From Diabrotica undecimpunctata (taxonomy: Eukaryota; Arthropoda; Insecta; Coleoptera; Chrysomelidae), in NCBI RefSeq assembly GCF_040954645.1, contig NC_092808.1, positions 117,158,049 to 117,222,048 of the forward strand: a stretch of 64,000 nucleotides of DNA. The letters run 5' to 3'. This document shows, in pieces, positions 63,180 through 64,000 of the stretch; the stretch's first letter is position 1; every line of letters begins with the position of its first letter. The notes under the pieces are model-generated. The model made no database searches. It saw nothing but the letters and a program-made list of their open reading frames with translations, and was not told the origin of the DNA. The position numbers were made by a program, and so were the translations under genes.

Positions 63180-64000
63180 AAACAAAAGCCATATTGCATA
63201 ATGCTGCGAAAAACATTACAAGTGATAGAGAAGAAAGAAGGAAACAATGGATAACAGACTCCACATGGACTAAAATACAGGAGAGGAAGTGCTTAAAAGC
63301 CACAGGACTGAACAGTGAAAGTGATAAAGAGGCATATAAAGCGCTGAACGGTCAAATAAAACGACTCTGCAAAAAAGGACAAAAACACACACTTGAACAA
63401 AATCGGCATGGAAATAGAAGGGCATAAAACCAAAACTGAGACCAGAGACATGTTTAAAAAAATGAAGCAGATAACACGTTCCTTTACACCAAACTACCTT
63501 GCTATCAAAGATGATAACGGAACTCTACTCACTTTTAAAAAAGATATTTTACACAGATGGAAAGAATGCTGCCCCATCACAACAAGAAGATGCCAGTTTT
63601 GTGACGAAACCTGACGTACTTAAAAGTCAAGTTAAAGCAGCAATTATGAGGCAAAAAAGTCAGAAAGCTGCCGGTCCAGATAACATACCTATTGAAATGA
63701 TTTGAGCCCTAGATGACGTTGGAGTGGATATAATACATCAAATTTGTCAAAGAGTGTGGGAGACAGGTAAATGACCTGAGGACTGGACACAATCACTATA
63801 TATTCCCATACATCTTGGGATCTGTATAATAAGGGAACGAAAGATTTATGTAGCAACTATCGCACAATTGCTCTAATTGCGCATTGCAGTAAGATACTCT
63901 TACACATAATTCTTGAGAGGATAAAGCCCTTTTTACTACCTAACATTGCGGAGGAACAAGCAGGTTTCGTCCCCGGACGTGGTACTAGAGAACAAATTTA
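63180..64000 (+). pseudogene. RTE-type LINE, linker and RT fingers, runs off the window
   Basis: RKQWITDSTWTKIQERKCLK, MFKKMKQITRSFTPNYLAIK, SFVTKPDVLKSQVKAAIMRQ with KAAGPDNIPIEMI (RT motif 1), a stop at 63703, EDWTQSLYIPIH, then in another frame NYRTIALIAHCSKILLHIIL and EEQAGFVPGRGTREQI up to the last base. Frameshifts near 63410, 63500-63600 and 63830. The palm would lie beyond 64000. Confidence 0.85.

Overview
This is a eukaryotic, insect-type intergenic stretch: very AT-rich, no operons or bacterial signals, and almost every stretch of readable protein belongs to a transposable element family common in insects. The mixture (Gypsy, Penelope-like, RTE, Jockey/CR1, piggyBac, hAT, IS630/mariner, pogo, PIF/Harbinger) and the density of long (TA)n tracts suggest a large, repeat-rich insect genome; a beetle is my guess, but the sequence alone does not prove it. 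I found no gene I would call a host gene, and no tRNA or rRNA.

Layout. 0.6-1.3 kb: decayed PIF/Harbinger-like element. 3.5-4.8 kb: RTE LINE fragment with (TA)n tracts. 5.47-11.62 kb: complete Ty3/Gypsy LTR retrotransposon on the minus strand with identical LTRs and one intact 1796-codon ORF. 12.5-13.3 kb: LINE tail. 13.4-15.8 kb: piggyBac-like gene split by a LINE. 17.0-18.0 kb: mariner-like remnant. 19.2-21.4 kb: two Penelope-like fragments with a GIY-YIG domain. 21.5-24.1 kb: RTE LINE. 24.2-29.6 kb: pogo-like element with a hAT transposon (8-bp target duplication) in its left part. 30.8-34.3 kb: three nested LINEs. 35.2-36.3 kb: foldback repeat. 36.7-38.2 kb, 54.4-55.3 kb and 57.1-59.9 kb: copies of a poorly characterised insect transposon-like family. 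38.3-40.7 kb: second hAT. 43.0-45.1 kb: fairly well preserved piggyBac-like element. 45.6-46.2 and 49.7-51.0 kb: hammerhead-bearing repeats around (TA)n. 47.9-48.4 and 52.0-52.7 kb: IS630/mariner-type remnants. 52.7-53.3, 60.5-63.0 and 63.2-64.0 kb: further LINEs. 55.7-56.8 kb: solo LTR.

Most notable system. The Gypsy element has an unusual gag-pol: an N-terminal SAP motif and coiled coil, a Gag without a CCHC zinc knuckle, the normal PR-RT-RNaseH-IN core, then a C-terminal domain that looks like a TARG1/OARD1-type macro domain (ADP-ribose hydrolase fold) and a CCCH zinc finger. The reading frame continues through the polypurine tract into the 3' LTR. Its identical LTRs, 4-bp target duplication and open frame imply a recent insertion.

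A second theme is hammerhead ribozyme-like cores. I count at least five sequence families, each followed by a short self-complementary palindrome (ACGT, AGCT or ATACGTAT), and several sit next to long (TA)n tracts or in inverted pairs. This fits Penelope-like elements or related hammerhead retroelements.
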